From Candidatus Mesolinea sp. UBA5823 (GTDB lineage Bacteria > Chloroflexota > Anaerolineae > Anaerolineales > Anaerolineaceae), in the NCBI GenBank assembly GCA_002417685.1, contig DICP01000082.1:1065-6512 (forward strand): a DNA stretch of 5,448 bases, written 5' to 3'. The notes beneath the pieces were generated by a model, which had not been told where the DNA came from, did not search any database, and was given only the letters and a program-made list of their open reading frames with translations. Made by a program: the position numbers and the translations under genes. Shown piece after piece: positions 5,390 to 5,448 of the stretch. Within the stretch, counting starts at the first letter, position 1; every line of letters begins with the position of its first letter.

Positions 5390-5448
5390 ATGCACATCAC
5401 CCAAGAGCTGCTCATCAAATTTGCTCAGGATTACGTCACCAAGCAAAC
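5390..5448 (+). CDS. Start of an unrecognised gene, truncated by window end
   Basis: Nineteen complete codons are visible, beginning MHITQELLIKFAQDYVTKQ, and the frame stays open to the window edge. AAGGAG (5378-5383) six bases before the ATG is a near-perfect Shine-Dalgarno site, and the gene begins 13 bases after the kinase stop, so the two are probably co-transcribed. The visible residues look like an amphipathic helix. That is too little to assign a family or function. Confidence 0.75.
   Translation, partial: MHITQELLIKFAQDYVTKQ

Overview
The window looks like ordinary bacterial chromosome. Four of its five recognisable genes have about 55% GC, Shine-Dalgarno sites and familiar housekeeping or epigenetic functions. 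The gene mix is a CcrM-type adenine methyltransferase, an M3 oligopeptidase, MetF and a small deoxynucleoside kinase. This would fit an Anaerolineae-like member of the Chloroflexota, but that placement is an impression from protein style, not something a motif proves.

Layout. Positions 1-594 hold the 3' part of a beta-class DNA methyltransferase that carries the CcrM-type C-terminal DNA-recognition domain. Its N-terminal catalytic part lies upstream of the window. After 42 bases comes a complete PepF/M3 family zinc oligopeptidase (637-2409), closed by a clear intrinsic terminator (2431-2459). An AT-rich stretch (about 2530-3485) follows. It contains a 17-bp palindrome and an unrecognised membrane-anchored zinc-ribbon protein (2706-3482) without a ribosome binding site. 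Only 9 bases separate that gene from the convergent metF gene on the minus strand (3492-4388). A 349-base divergent intergenic region (4389-4737) holds several small repeats and the control signals for metF and for the gene read the other way. On the plus strand follow a deoxynucleoside kinase (4738-5376) and, 13 bases later, the start of an unrecognised gene that runs off the window (5390-5448).

The genes do not form one pathway. The methyltransferase and peptidase may be co-transcribed. MetF makes 5-methyltetrahydrofolate for methionine synthesis. The kinase salvages deoxynucleosides and is probably in an operon with the truncated last gene. I see no CRISPR array, transposase, integrase, phage gene, tRNA or rRNA, and no convincing new system. 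The least explained parts are the AT-rich zinc-ribbon gene and the repeat-bearing metF/kinase intergenic region.
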